Assembly: GCF_021168555.1 (NCBI RefSeq)
Contig: NZ_JAJOZS010000018.1
Coordinates: 1-64,000, forward strand
Direction: 5' to 3'
DNA: 64,000 nucleotides
DNA from: Stenotrophomonas sp. MMGLT7
GTDB taxonomy: Bacteria > Pseudomonadota > Gammaproteobacteria > Xanthomonadales > Xanthomonadaceae
Part shown: positions 22,258 through 31,790 of the stretch, in pieces
Layout of the letters: each line of letters starts with the position of its first letter
Position numbering within the stretch: the first letter of the stretch is position 1
Made by a program: the position numbers and the translations under genes
Notes under the pieces: generated by a model
What the model was told of the DNA's origin: nothing
Seen by the model: only the letters and a program-made list of their open reading frames with translations
The model's database searches: none

Positions 22258-23637
22258 TCAGCGGAAGGGCAGGCCGCCGCGGCCGCCCATCGCCCCCATC
22301 ATGCCCTTCATGCTGCGCATCATGCCCTTCATGCCGCCGCCGGCCAGCTTGCCCATCATCTTTTCCATCTGCTGGTACTGCTTCATCAGCTTGTTGACGT
22401 CCGAGGGCTGGGTGCCGGAACCGCGGGCGATCCGGGCGCGGCGCGAGCCGTTGAGGATGGCCGGGTTGCGCCGCTCCTTCTTGGTCATCGAACCGATGAT
22501 GGCGATCATCCGCGGCACTTCCTTGCCGCCGGCGACCTGCTGCTTGAGGTGGTCGGGGATCTGGCCCAGGCCCGGCAGCTTGTCCATCAGCGAGCCGATG
22601 CCGCCCATGTTCTGCATCTGCTCGAGCTGTTCCTTCATGTCGTTGAGGTCGAACTTCTTGCCCTTGGCGACCTTGGCGGCGAGCTTGGCCGCCTTCTCCT
22701 GGTCCACCGTCTGCTCGACCTGCTCCACCAGCGACAGCACGTCGCCCATGTCGAGGATGCGGCTGGCGACGCGGTCGGGGTGGAACACGTCCAGGCCGTC
22801 GGTCTTCTCGCCGGTGCCGACGAACTTGATCGGGCGGCCGGTGATGTAGCGCACCGACAGCGCCGCGCCGCCGCGGGCGTCGCCGTCGGTCTTGGTCAGC
22901 ACCACGCCGGTCAGCGGCAGCGCCTCGCCGAACGCCTTGGCGGTGTTGGCCGCGTCCTGGCCGGTCATCGAGTCGACCACGAACAGCGTCTCGGCCGGGT
23001 TGACCGCGCCGTGCAGCGCCTTGATCTCGGCCATCATCGCCTCGTCGATGGCGAGGCGGCCGGCGGTGTCGACGATCAGCACGTCGGCGAAGGACTTCTT
23101 CGCGTCGTCGATGGCGGCGCGGACGATGTCCACCGGCTTCTGCCCGGCATCGGAAGGGAAGAACAGCACCCCGACCTGCTCGGCCAGCGTCCGCAGCTGC
23201 TCGATCGCGGCCGGGCGGTAGACGTCGGCCGACACCACCATCACCTTCTTCTTGCGCTTCTCCTTCAGGTGCTTGGCGAGCTTGCCGACGGTGGTGGTCT
23301 TGCCGGCGCCCTGCAGGCCGGCCATCAGGATCACCGCCGGCGCCGGCACGTTGAGGTTGAGGTCGGTGGCGGCCGAGCCCATCACCGTGGTCAGCTCGTC
23401 GCGCACCACCTTGATCAGCGCCTGGCCCGGGGTCAGCGACTTGAGCACCTCCTGGCCGACCGCGCGCACCTTGATGCGCTCGATCAGCGCCTGCACCACC
23501 GGCAGGGCGACGTCGGCCTCGAGCAGGGCGATGCGCACCTCGCGGGTGGCCTCGCGGATGTTCTCCTCGGTCAGGCGGCCGCGCCCGCGCAGGCGCTCGA
23601 TGGTGCCGGAGAGGCGCTGGGTGAGGGATTCGAACAT
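22258..23637 (-). CDS. ffh: Signal recognition particle protein Ffh
   Basis: GTPase and RNA-binding subunit of the SRP that targets inner-membrane proteins to FtsY and SecYEG; 459 aa. The N domain is followed by the G domain: G1 [26 protein letters not shown]. The methionine-rich M domain is from about residue 330 and includes the 4.5S RNA-binding helix segment [13 protein letters not shown]. It ends in a Met/Gly-rich tail. Divergent from ypjD, the usual neighbour. No ffs RNA is seen in this window. Confidence 0.97.
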   Translation of the reverse strand: MFESLTQRLSGTIERLRGRGRLTEENIREATREVRIALLEADVALPVVQALIERIKVRAVGQEVLKSLTPGQALIKVVRDELTTVMGSAATDLNLNVPAPAVILMAGLQGAGKTTTVGKLAKHLKEKRKKKVMVVSADVYRPAAIEQLRTLAEQVGVLFFPSDAGQKPVDIVRAAIDDAKKSFADVLIVDTAGRLAIDEAMMAEIKALHGAVNPAETLFVVDSMTGQDAANTAKAFGEALPLTGVVLTKTDGDARGGAALSVRYITGRPIKFVGTGEKTDGLDVFHPDRVASRILDMGDVLSLVEQVEQTVDQEKAAKLAAKVAKGKKFDLNDMKEQLEQMQNMGGIGSLMDKLPGLGQIPDHLKQQVAGGKEVPRMIAIIGSMTKKERRNPAILNGSRRARIARGSGTQPSDVNKLMKQYQQMEKMMGKLAGGGMKGMMRSMKGMMGAMGGRGGLPFR

Positions 23638-23779
23638 GCCGGTGGTATCGCTATCGGAGACGGAAGCGGATTATAGCGGTCCGCCCTCCACCTCCCCATG
23701 ACCCCCGGCCGCGGCATCCGGGACCGGCCGCCGCGCCGCTCCCGCGCCACAGGCCAGCGGTTGTGAGAGACTCCCATCG

Positions 23780-24577
23780 ATGACAATCGTTCTCATCTCC
23801 ATCGTCCTGTACCTGGCCGCCACCGCGCTGCTGGTCGCCGCGGTGAAGCGCCAGTCCGCCGGCGACCGCCATTGGCTGTGGCCGGCGCTCGCCGCCGTGC
23901 TGCTGCATGCCGGCTACCACGTCCTGGTGGCGGTGCGCAGCCCGGGCGGGGCGGACATGCACTTCTTCGCCGCGCTGTCGCTGGTCGGGCTGGGCATGGC
24001 CGCGCTGACCCTGCTGGTGGCCGCGCGCGGGCGCATGGCGGCGCTGGGCGTGGTCGTCTTCCCGCTGGCGGCGATGCTGCTGCTGGCCTACCAGGTCTAT
24101 GGCCATGCCTACAGCCCGGAACTGGACTGGCGGCTGCAACTGCATGCCTGGCTGGCGCTGCTGGCCTATGCCACCCTCGGCATCGCCGCGCTGCTGGCCG
24201 GCATGCTGTGGCTGCAGGAACGTGCGCTGCGCAGGCGGGATTTCCGCAACTGGCTGCGCGCGCTGCCGCCGCTGACCGAACTGGAGACGCTGCTGTTCCG
24301 CACGATCGGCGCCGGGTTCATCCTGCTGACGCTGACCCTGCTCACCGGCGCGCTGTTCGTGGAGGACCTGTTCGCGCAGAAGCTGGTGCACAAGACCGTG
24401 CTCAGCGTGCTGTCGTGGATCGTCTTCGGCGCGCTGCTGCTCGGGCGCTGGCGCTATGGCTGGCGCGGCGCCAAGGCCGTGCACGGGACCCTGGCGGCGG
24501 CGGCGCTGTTGCTGCTGGCGTTCTTCGGCAGCAAGTTCGTGATCGAGCTGCTGCTCGGCCATCGCGCCGGCGCCTGA
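23780..24577 (+). CDS. ypjD: YpjD-like inner-membrane protein (cytochrome c assembly/CcsA family)
   Basis: Eight-helix membrane protein, 265 aa, of the cytochrome c assembly protein family. His residues conserved in the family appear in LLHAGYHVLVAV, LQLHAWLALLAYATLG, KLVHKTVLSVLSW and KAVHGTLAAAAL; the last helix carries FFGSKFVIELLL. The tryptophan-rich WWD haem-handling motif of true CcsA/CcmC is absent, as in YpjD. The position next to ffh, divergently transcribed, is the classic arrangement. Function is poorly defined. Confidence 0.82.
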   Translation: MTIVLISIVLYLAATALLVAAVKRQSAGDRHWLWPALAAVLLHAGYHVLVAVRSPGGADMHFFAALSLVGLGMAALTLLVAARGRMAALGVVVFPLAAMLLLAYQVYGHAYSPELDWRLQLHAWLALLAYATLGIAALLAGMLWLQERALRRRDFRNWLRALPPLTELETLLFRTIGAGFILLTLTLLTGALFVEDLFAQKLVHKTVLSVLSWIVFGALLLGRWRYGWRGAKAVHGTLAAAALLLLAFFGSKFVIELLLGHRAGA

Positions 24578-24638
24578 GCGGGCGTCCTTGCCGCTTGCGG
24601 GCGGTGCGCGAACGGACGCGATCCGCAACGCCCGGCCT

Positions 24639-25247
24639 TCAATCGCCGCCCGCCGGCACCTCCACTGCCGGCAGCGGCCACCGTGCCAGCGCGGCAAGGT
24701 CGCGCAGGCGGGCACGCGGCAGGCCCGCGGCAAGATCCCGGACCTCGCCGTCGCCATAGCCGCGGCGGCTGATGCCCAGCAGCAGCACGCCGTCGGGACG
24801 GCGGACGTAGCGATAGGCGTTCCACTCGACGATGACGCTGCCGTCGGCGGCGGGCGCAGAGAGCACGAAATCCAGCAGTCCATCGCCGTCGTTGCCCTGC
24901 TGCCGTATCTCATAGGTCACGTGCGGATCGAAGGCCTTGCGCTGCTCCAGCTCGCGGACCTTGGCCTGCAGTTGCCGCGCGGGGTCGGCATCGCCCAGCG
25001 CCAGGTCGAGCAGCAGCATCGCGTGGAAGCGCTCCACCGGCTGGCCGGCGGGCACGTACTCCTGCTTGTAGTAGCCAGGCCAGGGATGGCCGCTCCAGGC
25101 CAGGTGGAAACGCTCGCCCCCGAACTGCAGCGGACCGGGCACCGCCAGCAGGTCCGCCGGCGCCTGCGCATACGCCGCCGCGCACAGGGCCAGGCCCAGG
25201 CATGTGCCGGCGAGGCGGCGCAGTGTCGAGACGATGCATCCTTTCAT
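24639..25247 (-). CDS. Secreted protein of unknown function
   Basis: A 202-aa product. Residues 1-27 (RRLAGTCLGLALCAAAYAQA) form a Sec signal peptide with an AYA-QA cleavage site. The mature domain contains LQFGGERFHLAWSGHPWPGYY, FHAMLLLDLALG and VIVEWNAYRYV, and looks like a compact beta-rich periplasmic domain. I do not recognise a named family. The ATG at 25247 immediately precedes the signal peptide. Divergent from the Gly-rich membrane protein at 25481. Confidence 0.72.
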   Translation of the reverse strand: MKGCIVSTLRRLAGTCLGLALCAAAYAQAPADLLAVPGPLQFGGERFHLAWSGHPWPGYYKQEYVPAGQPVERFHAMLLLDLALGDADPARQLQAKVRELEQRKAFDPHVTYEIRQQGNDGDGLLDFVLSAPAADGSVIVEWNAYRYVRRPDGVLLLGISRRGYGDGEVRDLAAGLPRARLRDLAALARWPLPAVEVPAGGD

Positions 25248-25480
25248 GAACACCTCCAGCGAAGTCCATCGACGATACGCAAGCCGGTCGACCTCGGCAA
25301 ACGCGCGATGCCTCTCGGCACCGACGGCCAGCGCTGGCGGGATCGAAGCATTCCCGCAGCCCCCTGCCCTGCCGGCAACGCCGTCGCCACGCTGCGCACG
25401 GGACACCTGCACTTCCCTTCGCGGCGAGTTGTGGCAGTGTTGGGCCCGCTGATTCTTCCCCATCACCCGACGGTATCCCC

Positions 25481-26164
25481 ATGCGCAACATGCTCGACTT
25501 CAGCTCCTGGGCGGCCCTGCTGTCCACGCTGCTGGGACTGGTGCTGGTCTCGGTGATCGCGGTGGGCATCCGCCTGCTGGCGATGCAGACCGTGCAGCGC
25601 CGCCGCGAGCGCGAGAACCGCCAGATCAACGAGCGGCTGAAGACGCTGATCGCCGCCTACAAGACCCTGGGCGGGTCGTTCACCGGCGAACTGGCGGTGG
25701 ACCCCGCGCACCTGCGCGACCTGCTCCGCAATGCCGCCGCGGATGCCGCCGCAACCCCGGTCACCACTTCCTCCGAGCGCCGCCGGCGGATCCGCGACGC
25801 GGTCGAGGCGGCGCTGTCGGACGTGATCCTGCTGGGCACCGAGGAACAGGTCCAGCTGGCGGCACAGGCGGCCAGCGACATGGTTGCCGGCCGCCGCGTC
25901 GAGACCGCGGCACTGGTCGCCTCGCTGCGGAACTTCATCCGCGCGGCGCTGGACCTGGAGCCGATCCCGGCCGGCCTGGCGATTCCCAACCAGGGCCCCC
26001 TGCGCACCAGCGGCGGCGCCAGCAAGCGCGGCGACGAAGGCGGCAAGGGTGGCGGTGGCGGTGGAGGCGGAGGTGGCGGCGGCGGAATGGGCGGCGGCGG
26101 CATGTCGCTGGGACGCGGCGGGCAGTCCGGCGACGCGATGGAACCGGACCGGCACGGCGGGTGA
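25481..26164 (+). CDS. Membrane-anchored protein with Gly-rich C-terminal tail, unknown function
   Basis: A 227-aa product. One N-terminal transmembrane helix (about residues 10-33) is followed by a charged helical segment (QRRRERENRQINERLKTLI) and an Ala-rich helical domain up to about residue 165. The tail contains an uninterrupted run of about 13 Gly, then GMGGGGM. The helical part resembles conserved hypothetical proteins of xanthomonads. No catalytic motif is visible. Single-gene unit. Confidence 0.72.
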   Translation: MRNMLDFSSWAALLSTLLGLVLVSVIAVGIRLLAMQTVQRRRERENRQINERLKTLIAAYKTLGGSFTGELAVDPAHLRDLLRNAAADAAATPVTTSSERRRRIRDAVEAALSDVILLGTEEQVQLAAQAASDMVAGRRVETAALVASLRNFIRAALDLEPIPAGLAIPNQGPLRTSGGASKRGDEGGKGGGGGGGGGGGGGMGGGGMSLGRGGQSGDAMEPDRHGG

Positions 26165-26326
26165 GCGGAGGCAGCCGGGCGGATGCGGAGCGGCCGACGG
26201 GAAGGCAGCCGGCCCGATACGCACGCGGGCCTCGCACCGAAGGAGGACCGCTCGTTGCCCCGCCGTCTGCGGCAACGGGGCGATATCGGGACCCTGCAAG
26301 CCCCCGACCCGGAATGCGCAGGCGCG

Positions 26327-27715
26327 TCAGCCCACCGCTTCCAGCGCCTGCGCCAGCCGCTCCACCGCGATCACTTCCATGCCCTTGACCGTACCGGTCT
26401 TGGGCGCGTTGGCCTTGGGCACGATGGCGCGCTTGAAACCGTGCGTGGCCGCCTCGCGCAGCCGGTCCTCGCCGTTGGGCACCGGCCGGATCTCGCCGGA
26501 AAGCCCGACCTCGCCGAAGGCCACGGTCTTCTCCGCCAGCGGCCGGTCGCGCAGCGAGGACAGCACCGCCAGCAGTACCGGCAGGTCGACGGCGGTCTCC
26601 TGCACGCGGATGCCGCCGACCACGTTCACGAACACGTCCTGGTCGCCGACCATCACCCCGCCGTGGCGGTGCAGCACCGCCAGCAGCATCGCCAGCCGGT
26701 TCTGCTCCATGCCCACGGCGACGCGGCGCGGGTTGGACAGCGGCGAGGAATCGACCAGCGCCTGCACCTCGACCATCAGCGGCCGCGTGCCCTCGCGGGT
26801 GACCATCACGCAGCTGCCGGGCTGGTGCGCGCTGCCGCCGGACAGGAAGATCGCCGAAGGGTTGGAAACCTCCTTCAGGCCCTTCTCGCCCATCGCGAAC
26901 ACGCCCAGTTCGTTGACCGCGCCGAAGCGGTTCTTGAACGCGCGCAGCACGCGGAAACGGCTGCCGCTCTCGCCCTCGAAGTACAGGACCGCGTCGACCA
27001 TATGCTCGAGCACGCGCGGGCCGGCGATGCCGCCCTCCTTGGTGACGTGGCCGACCAGGAACACCGCGGTGCCGGTTTCCTTGGCGTAACGCACCAGCCT
27101 GGCCGCGCTCTCGCGCACCTGGCTGACCGAACCGGGGGCGGCGGTCAGCGTCTCGGTCCACAGCGTCTGCACCGAGTCGGCGACGATCAGCCTGGGCCGC
27201 GCCGCGCTGGCGTGCTGCAGGATGCTCTCGATGCCGGTCTCGGCCAGCGCGTCGAGCCCTTCCAGCGGCAGGTCCAGCCGTACCGCGCGTCCGGCCACCT
27301 GCGCCAGCGATTCCTCGCCGGTGACGTAGAGCACCGGCAGCGTACCGGCCATCTTCGCCAGCGCCTGCAGCAGCAGCGTCGACTTGCCGATGCCGGGATC
27401 GCCGCCGACCAGCACCACCGCGCCTTCGACCAGGCCGCCGCCGAGCACCCGGTCGAACTCGCCGATGCCGGTGGACACGCGTGCATGCTCGCTGTGCTGC
27501 ACGTCCTTGAGCGCGGTGATCCTGGGCGCGTCGAGCTTGCCGGCCCAGCCGCTGCGGCGCGACGCCGGCGAGGCCGCGGCGGGGCCTGCGGAGGGGCTTT
27601 CGAGCACGATCTGGCTGAGCGTGTTCCATGCCCCGCATTCGCCACACTGCCCCTGCCACTTGCTGTACTCGGCGCCGCATTCGCCGCAGACGTAGGCGAT
27701 CTTTGCCTTGGCCAC
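26327..27715 (-). CDS. radA: DNA repair protein RadA
   Basis: RecA-related helicase that drives branch migration during recombination, 462 aa. A zinc finger is formed by C10, C13, C24 and C27. Walker A is GGDPGIGKST, the RadA-specific KNRFG motif is present (AFKNRFGAVNELGVF), and a C-terminal Lon-like domain carries DLPVLLAVLSSLRDRPL and GEVGLSGEIRPV. The start ATG is at 27715. Single-gene unit; no lexA-type box was recognised upstream. Confidence 0.96.
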   Translation of the reverse strand: MAKAKIAYVCGECGAEYSKWQGQCGECGAWNTLSQIVLESPSAGPAAASPASRRSGWAGKLDAPRITALKDVQHSEHARVSTGIGEFDRVLGGGLVEGAVVLVGGDPGIGKSTLLLQALAKMAGTLPVLYVTGEESLAQVAGRAVRLDLPLEGLDALAETGIESILQHASAARPRLIVADSVQTLWTETLTAAPGSVSQVRESAARLVRYAKETGTAVFLVGHVTKEGGIAGPRVLEHMVDAVLYFEGESGSRFRVLRAFKNRFGAVNELGVFAMGEKGLKEVSNPSAIFLSGGSAHQPGSCVMVTREGTRPLMVEVQALVDSSPLSNPRRVAVGMEQNRLAMLLAVLHRHGGVMVGDQDVFVNVVGGIRVQETAVDLPVLLAVLSSLRDRPLAEKTVAFGEVGLSGEIRPVPNGEDRLREAATHGFKRAIVPKANAPKTGTVKGMEVIAVERLAQALEAVG

Positions 27716-27921
27716 GTTTAACTCGCACAGGTTGAAAGGCCGACAGGATAGCGGCCCGCGATCTCATCTCCTGCGAAGGGCCGGCCGCGGTCCCGGCCTC
27801 GCCTGCGTACGATCGAGCGGACGGCGTCCTCGCGAAGGTCGGGCCGGCGACCGCATCGAGGCTGCGGCCGCTACCCCGGCCCGCCGACCGGAACGCCATC
27901 GGCAGGCCGGCACGGGATCGC

Positions 27922-28305
27922 TCAGCGGCCGTGGTGTCCCGAGTTCAACAGCAGGTTGGTGATCACGCCGCTGGCGATGGCGACCAGCAGGAAATTGCCG
28001 GCGTCGTCGCGTACCCAGCGATGACGGTCGTCCGGCGGTGGCGGCAGGTCGTAGCGGCGATAGTCGTCGACCATGTAGCGCGGACCGTCGAAGCGGTCGC
28101 CGCGGTGCCACTCGCGCGGTGGACCGCCGCGATCGTCGCGGTCGCGGTCGCGGACTTGGCGATCCTCGGGACGCGGACCGCGGTCGTCGCGCCGGTCGTC
28201 GTGGTCGCGCCGGTCCGGCGGGTAGTAGTCCTGCGCCGCCGCCGGCAGCGAACCGGCCAGCACGAGTACGGCCCCCATCGCGAGAACGATGCGCTTGCTC
28301 TTCAT
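27922..28305 (-). CDS. RcnB-like periplasmic protein
   Basis: A 127-aa product with a Sec signal peptide (LAMGAVLVLAGSLPAAAQ). A charged linker made of Asp/Arg repeats (RRDHDDRRDDRG, RDRDRDDRGG) precedes the RcnB-type domain: YMVDDYRRYDLPPPPDDRHRWVRDDAGNFLLVAI. E. coli RcnB modulates nickel/cobalt homeostasis; related proteins have broader envelope roles. The ATG at 28305 follows a good AGGAGCC ribosome site. The product ends HHGR after a hydrophobic turn. Confidence 0.8.
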   Translation of the reverse strand: MKSKRIVLAMGAVLVLAGSLPAAAQDYYPPDRRDHDDRRDDRGPRPEDRQVRDRDRDDRGGPPREWHRGDRFDGPRYMVDDYRRYDLPPPPDDRHRWVRDDAGNFLLVAIASGVITNLLLNSGHHGR

Positions 28306-28558
28306 GATCGGCTCCTGCGTTGTTGGATGGCCCATGCTGCCCATCCCGGGGCGCTGCCGTGTGTCATCGGCGACACATGGCCGAGTCGATCCAATGGCCA
28401 TTCATGGACATGAGCGCGATGGAAACGGCACTCGCGAAACGACACGCCAGAACCACGACCCGGACAAGCGCGGCGCCCCGGTAGTCGCCGCCGTCCTGGA
28501 CGCGTGGCACGTGCCCGGGCGGCAACTTGTCGATCGACCTACCTGCCTTGCCTTCGAC

Positions 28559-29314
28559 TCAGCCAGCCGATGAGCCTATCCCCTTGCCCTGCCGGGCAAG
28601 AATCTCCCCCAGCACATCGGCCATGAAGAATGCTCGCTTCAGGCGCAGGTACGCGGCCATCGCCCCAGCCAGGCTGCCGACGAGTCCCCACATCGCCAGC
28701 CGGACCCAGGCGCACGGCTCGGCCAGACCAGCATGGCCTACCGCACCCAGCAACAGTCCGCTGGGCGCCTGCACATTGCAAAGCGCAGGACCATCGGCGG
28801 TGGTTTCAGCCAGTACCAGTGCCAAAGCCACGCCGGCCAGGGCCAGCAGCAACTGCAGGCGCCCGCCGTAGCGCTCCTTCCAGCTCTGCAGCATGGCCTG
28901 CAATCGCGGCCAGTCGTAGGAACTCCCGAAGCGATGCAGCAACAGCGTCGCGGCCCCCTCGACCCTGCGCTGCCGGGCCAGAAGACCGTGCCGCTCGCGC
29001 CGGTCCAATGTAAACATCACCGCTCCGATCTCCCCAACCACACACATCAGGCCGAGAACGGCCAGCACCTGGCTGGCCAACAACATACCCACCGGCAGGC
29101 TGCGTCCGTGGGCCAGCGCCAGGAACACGGCAATCGGAAACAGCGAAATTGCCAGCGCGTACAGATGCCAACCCAGGCTTCCGAAACGCTCCTGCCAGGG
29201 GCTGCGCCAGACACCTTCTCGCATGCGCCGGCTGGCAGCCTGCAAGGTAGCCAGCACCAGGTCATCCTCATGCGCATACCCGCGTACGGCCGCCGCCCTT
29301 GCCCATGTCTCCAT
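28559..29314 (-). CDS. Four-helix inner-membrane protein of unknown function
   Basis: A 251-aa product with hydrophobic helices at about residues 52-70, 76-98, 153-170 and 207-224. Two pairs are separated by a basic cytoplasmic loop (FTLDRRERHGLLARQRR). No family recognised; the two-pair layout is reminiscent of small membrane effector-type domains but this is only a shape. The GC content reads visibly lower than its neighbours, hinting at later acquisition. There is no adjacent partner gene. The start at 29314 is the first ATG; no strong ribosome site is seen. Confidence 0.6.
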   Translation of the reverse strand: METWARAAAVRGYAHEDDLVLATLQAASRRMREGVWRSPWQERFGSLGWHLYALAISLFPIAVFLALAHGRSLPVGMLLASQVLAVLGLMCVVGEIGAVMFTLDRRERHGLLARQRRVEGAATLLLHRFGSSYDWPRLQAMLQSWKERYGGRLQLLLALAGVALALVLAETTADGPALCNVQAPSGLLLGAVGHAGLAEPCAWVRLAMWGLVGSLAGAMAAYLRLKRAFFMADVLGEILARQGKGIGSSAG

Positions 29315-29396
29315 GGGCCTATGAAGCCCGACACGAATCGCAGAGGCTGCGACGCTGGCGTGGGCTCATGCGCTCACGCCGCGACGTGGCGCCCGC

Positions 29397-31283
29397 TCAG
29401 CGCGCCTTGAGCAGTTCCGCCAGCCGGTCCGGCTTGCCGGCGATGCGCTCCAGATGCGGGTACAGCAAGCCGCCGCGATAGGCGATGCGCACGGTCTCGT
29501 AGCGATCGAACTTCTTGACCAGCAATTCGATCGGCGCCTGCCCGTCCCTGGCCGCCTTCACCGCTTGCTTGAGCTCGTCGCCGCTGTACTCGCGTCCGTT
29601 GACCGCGACCAGGGTCATGCCCGGTGCCAGCCCGGCGTCGAATGCCGGCCCGTCCCACAGCACGTCGCCGAGCACGCCCTTGTCGTCGGCGGCCAGGCCC
29701 AGCGAATAGGTCAGGTTGACGCCCTTGCCGCGGGCCTCGATCGCCTTGAACGCCTCGCTGGGCGTGTCGGTATAGACCAGCTTCCAGCCGTGCGACTCCA
29801 GCCCGCCGGTCAGCGGCCCATGGCCATCGACGCGGCCGCGCAGGAAGGTGGCCCAGTCGAACGGCGCGATGCCGTCGAGCGTGGCGACGATGTCCTCGAA
29901 CGTGTACGGGTTGACGTCCCAGTCGCCGTTGCCCATGCCGAAGAACGCCTTGGCGAAGTCGTCGATCGAGCGCCTGTTGCCGCTGAGCTCGCGCAGCTTG
30001 CCGTCGACCTCCAGCCACACCATCTGCCCGCCGGAGTAGTAGTCCTCGCTCATCTGCCAGTTGCGGAACGCCAGCGGCCGGCGCTGGGCGATGGTCGGGT
30101 CGTTGGTGGTGTCCTGCAGGTTGCGCCAGGCCAGACCGGGACGGCCGCGATCGTAGGTGGCGGCGACGTTGGCGAGCATCTCCCGCGCCTGCTCCTGGGT
30201 CCACAGCCCCGAGCGCGCGGCCAGCACCTGGCCGAAGAACTGGGTCTGGCCCTCGTACAGCCACAGCAGGCTGTCGCCCATGGGCACGTTGAAGTTCGGC
30301 GTGGCCAGGTCGGCGCCGCGGCGGTACTTGCCGTTCCAGGAATGGTTGAACTCGTGCGGCAGCAGGTCGCGTCCCAGCCAGGTCTTGTCCCATTCGGTGA
30401 AGTAGCCGACCGCGCCGCTGTTCTCGCTGGAACGATGGTGCTCCAGGCCGATGCCGCCGAGCTTGCCGGTCAGCGCCAGCAGGAAGTCGTAGTGGTCGAA
30501 GTGGCGCGCGCCGTAGAGCCTGTCCATCTGCTGCACCAGCGCCTGGTGCGCCTTGACCTGCTCGGGCCTGGCCTCCAGGTAGCGGGCGTCGTCGGCGAAC
30601 ACGTTCAGCCGCACCGGCTGGCTGCCGCCATCCAGTTCGATGCGCTTGTGGTACTTGCCGGCGAAGATCGGCGAATCGACCAGGTCGTCGTAGTCGATCG
30701 GCTTGAAGGTGACCCTGTTGCCGACGCGGCTCTCGGTCTCCAGCGCGGTGGCGTAGTCCCAGCCCTGAGGCAGGGTCACGCTGGCCACGGTCTTGATGTT
30801 GCGGGCGTAGTAGCCGGCCGGGTACAGCGAGTTGCTGTTCCACTGCAGGTTGAGCATCTCCGGGGTCATCACCACCCGGCCCTGCCCTGCGCCCTGCGAG
30901 GACAGGAACTGGAACTCGGCGACGATCTCGCCGGCGCCCTGGGGCACGTCGATCTTGAAGGCGTAGACGTCGTACGGATCGCGCATCCACGGGATGACCT
31001 GCCCGGAAGCGGTCCTGACCGTGAGCCCGGCGACCTTGTCGATGCTGCCGCTGGGCGAGTGGTGGCCGGGGATCCACTGCGGGTACAGCAGCGTCATCGG
31101 CCCCGGCGTGGCCGGCATGGTGGTGCGCACGCGGAAGATGCGGCGGCCGATGTCGGTGGCGTCCACGTCGACCTTGAGCACGCCCGGATACGGCACGTCC
31201 TGCGGCGGCGCGGTCTGCGCGGCCAGCGGGGCGCACGACAGTGCGGCGAGCAGCGACAGCATCAGTGCGGCGGGTTTCTTCAT
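29397..31283 (-). CDS. M61 family (glycyl aminopeptidase type) metallopeptidase with PDZ domain
   Basis: Exported zinc aminopeptidase, 628 aa. A signal peptide (MLSLLAALSCAPLAAQ) is followed by the M61 N-terminal beta domain. The catalytic site is LLPHEFNHSWNGKYRRG (HExxH) with the third ligand Glu in WLYEGQTQFFG. A GGIGLEHHRSS motif precedes it. A PDZ domain near the C-terminus carries AFDAGLAPGMTLVAVNGREYSG. Family members cleave N-terminal Gly or Ala. Single-gene unit downstream of the cyo operon terminator. Confidence 0.92.
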   Translation of the reverse strand: MKKPAALMLSLLAALSCAPLAAQTAPPQDVPYPGVLKVDVDATDIGRRIFRVRTTMPATPGPMTLLYPQWIPGHHSPSGSIDKVAGLTVRTASGQVIPWMRDPYDVYAFKIDVPQGAGEIVAEFQFLSSQGAGQGRVVMTPEMLNLQWNSNSLYPAGYYARNIKTVASVTLPQGWDYATALETESRVGNRVTFKPIDYDDLVDSPIFAGKYHKRIELDGGSQPVRLNVFADDARYLEARPEQVKAHQALVQQMDRLYGARHFDHYDFLLALTGKLGGIGLEHHRSSENSGAVGYFTEWDKTWLGRDLLPHEFNHSWNGKYRRGADLATPNFNVPMGDSLLWLYEGQTQFFGQVLAARSGLWTQEQAREMLANVAATYDRGRPGLAWRNLQDTTNDPTIAQRRPLAFRNWQMSEDYYSGGQMVWLEVDGKLRELSGNRRSIDDFAKAFFGMGNGDWDVNPYTFEDIVATLDGIAPFDWATFLRGRVDGHGPLTGGLESHGWKLVYTDTPSEAFKAIEARGKGVNLTYSLGLAADDKGVLGDVLWDGPAFDAGLAPGMTLVAVNGREYSGDELKQAVKAARDGQAPIELLVKKFDRYETVRIAYRGGLLYPHLERIAGKPDRLAELLKAR

Positions 31284-31371
31284 CGGTTGTCCGGCTTGGG
31301 GCGATCCCCGATGCTAGTGCGCGCGGCAGCGCCCCCCCGCATGCCAAAGGTCATGGCCGGCGCGGATCGCC

Positions 31372-31406
31372 TGCCATGGAAACGACAAGGCCGCCCGAAG
31401 GCGGCC
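31372..31406 (-). terminator. Terminator of the cyoABCD operon
   Basis: On the minus strand, GGCCGCC-TTCG-GGCGGCC (31406-31389) is followed by TTGTCGTTT. A 7-bp GC stem with UUCG loop, 40 bases after the cyoD stop. Confidence 0.65.
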
Positions 31407-31445
31407 CTGCCGTCGATACGCGGGGCGATGCCCCACAGCGAAGCC

Positions 31446-31790
31446 CTACATCATGTGGCGGTTCATGTTGTAGAGGATCCACAGCGAGCCGGCCACGATG
31501 ATCGCGATCACCAGCACGGTGAAGGCGAACGCCGAGACGTTCCAGCGCTGCTCGGACGAGTTGTCCATGTGCAGGAAGAACTTCAGGTGCACCAGGATCT
31601 GCAGCACGCCCAGGATCGAGATCGCCGCGATGGCCACGGTGCGGGAGAAGCCGCCGCTCATCACGATGGCGAACGGGATCACCGTCAGCACCACCGCCAG
31701 AACGAAGCCGATCAGGTAGGACTTGACGCTGCCGTGGCCTTCGCCGCCGGCGGCGTGGGCGGGGGTCTGATGGTTGTCGTGTGCGGCCAT
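31446..31790 (-). CDS. cyoD: Cytochrome o ubiquinol oxidase subunit IV
   Basis: Small accessory subunit of the cytochrome bo3 quinol oxidase, 114 aa with three transmembrane helices. SVKSYLIGFVLAVVLTVIPF, LGVLQILVHLKFFLHM and FTVLVIAIIVAGSLWILYNMN match CyoD. The His-containing N-terminus ([20 protein letters not shown]) is polar. The ATG at 31790 shares its first base with the cyoC stop (TAATG). Last gene of the operon. Confidence 0.95.
   Translation of the reverse strand: MAAHDNHQTPAHAAGGEGHGSVKSYLIGFVLAVVLTVIPFAIVMSGGFSRTVAIAAISILGVLQILVHLKFFLHMDNSSEQRWNVSAFAFTVLVIAIIVAGSLWILYNMNRHMM

Noticed and set aside
28289-28573. Short plus-strand frame upstream of the RcnB-like gene
   Set aside because: It covers the rcnB-like promoter region, has no homology and no ribosome site.
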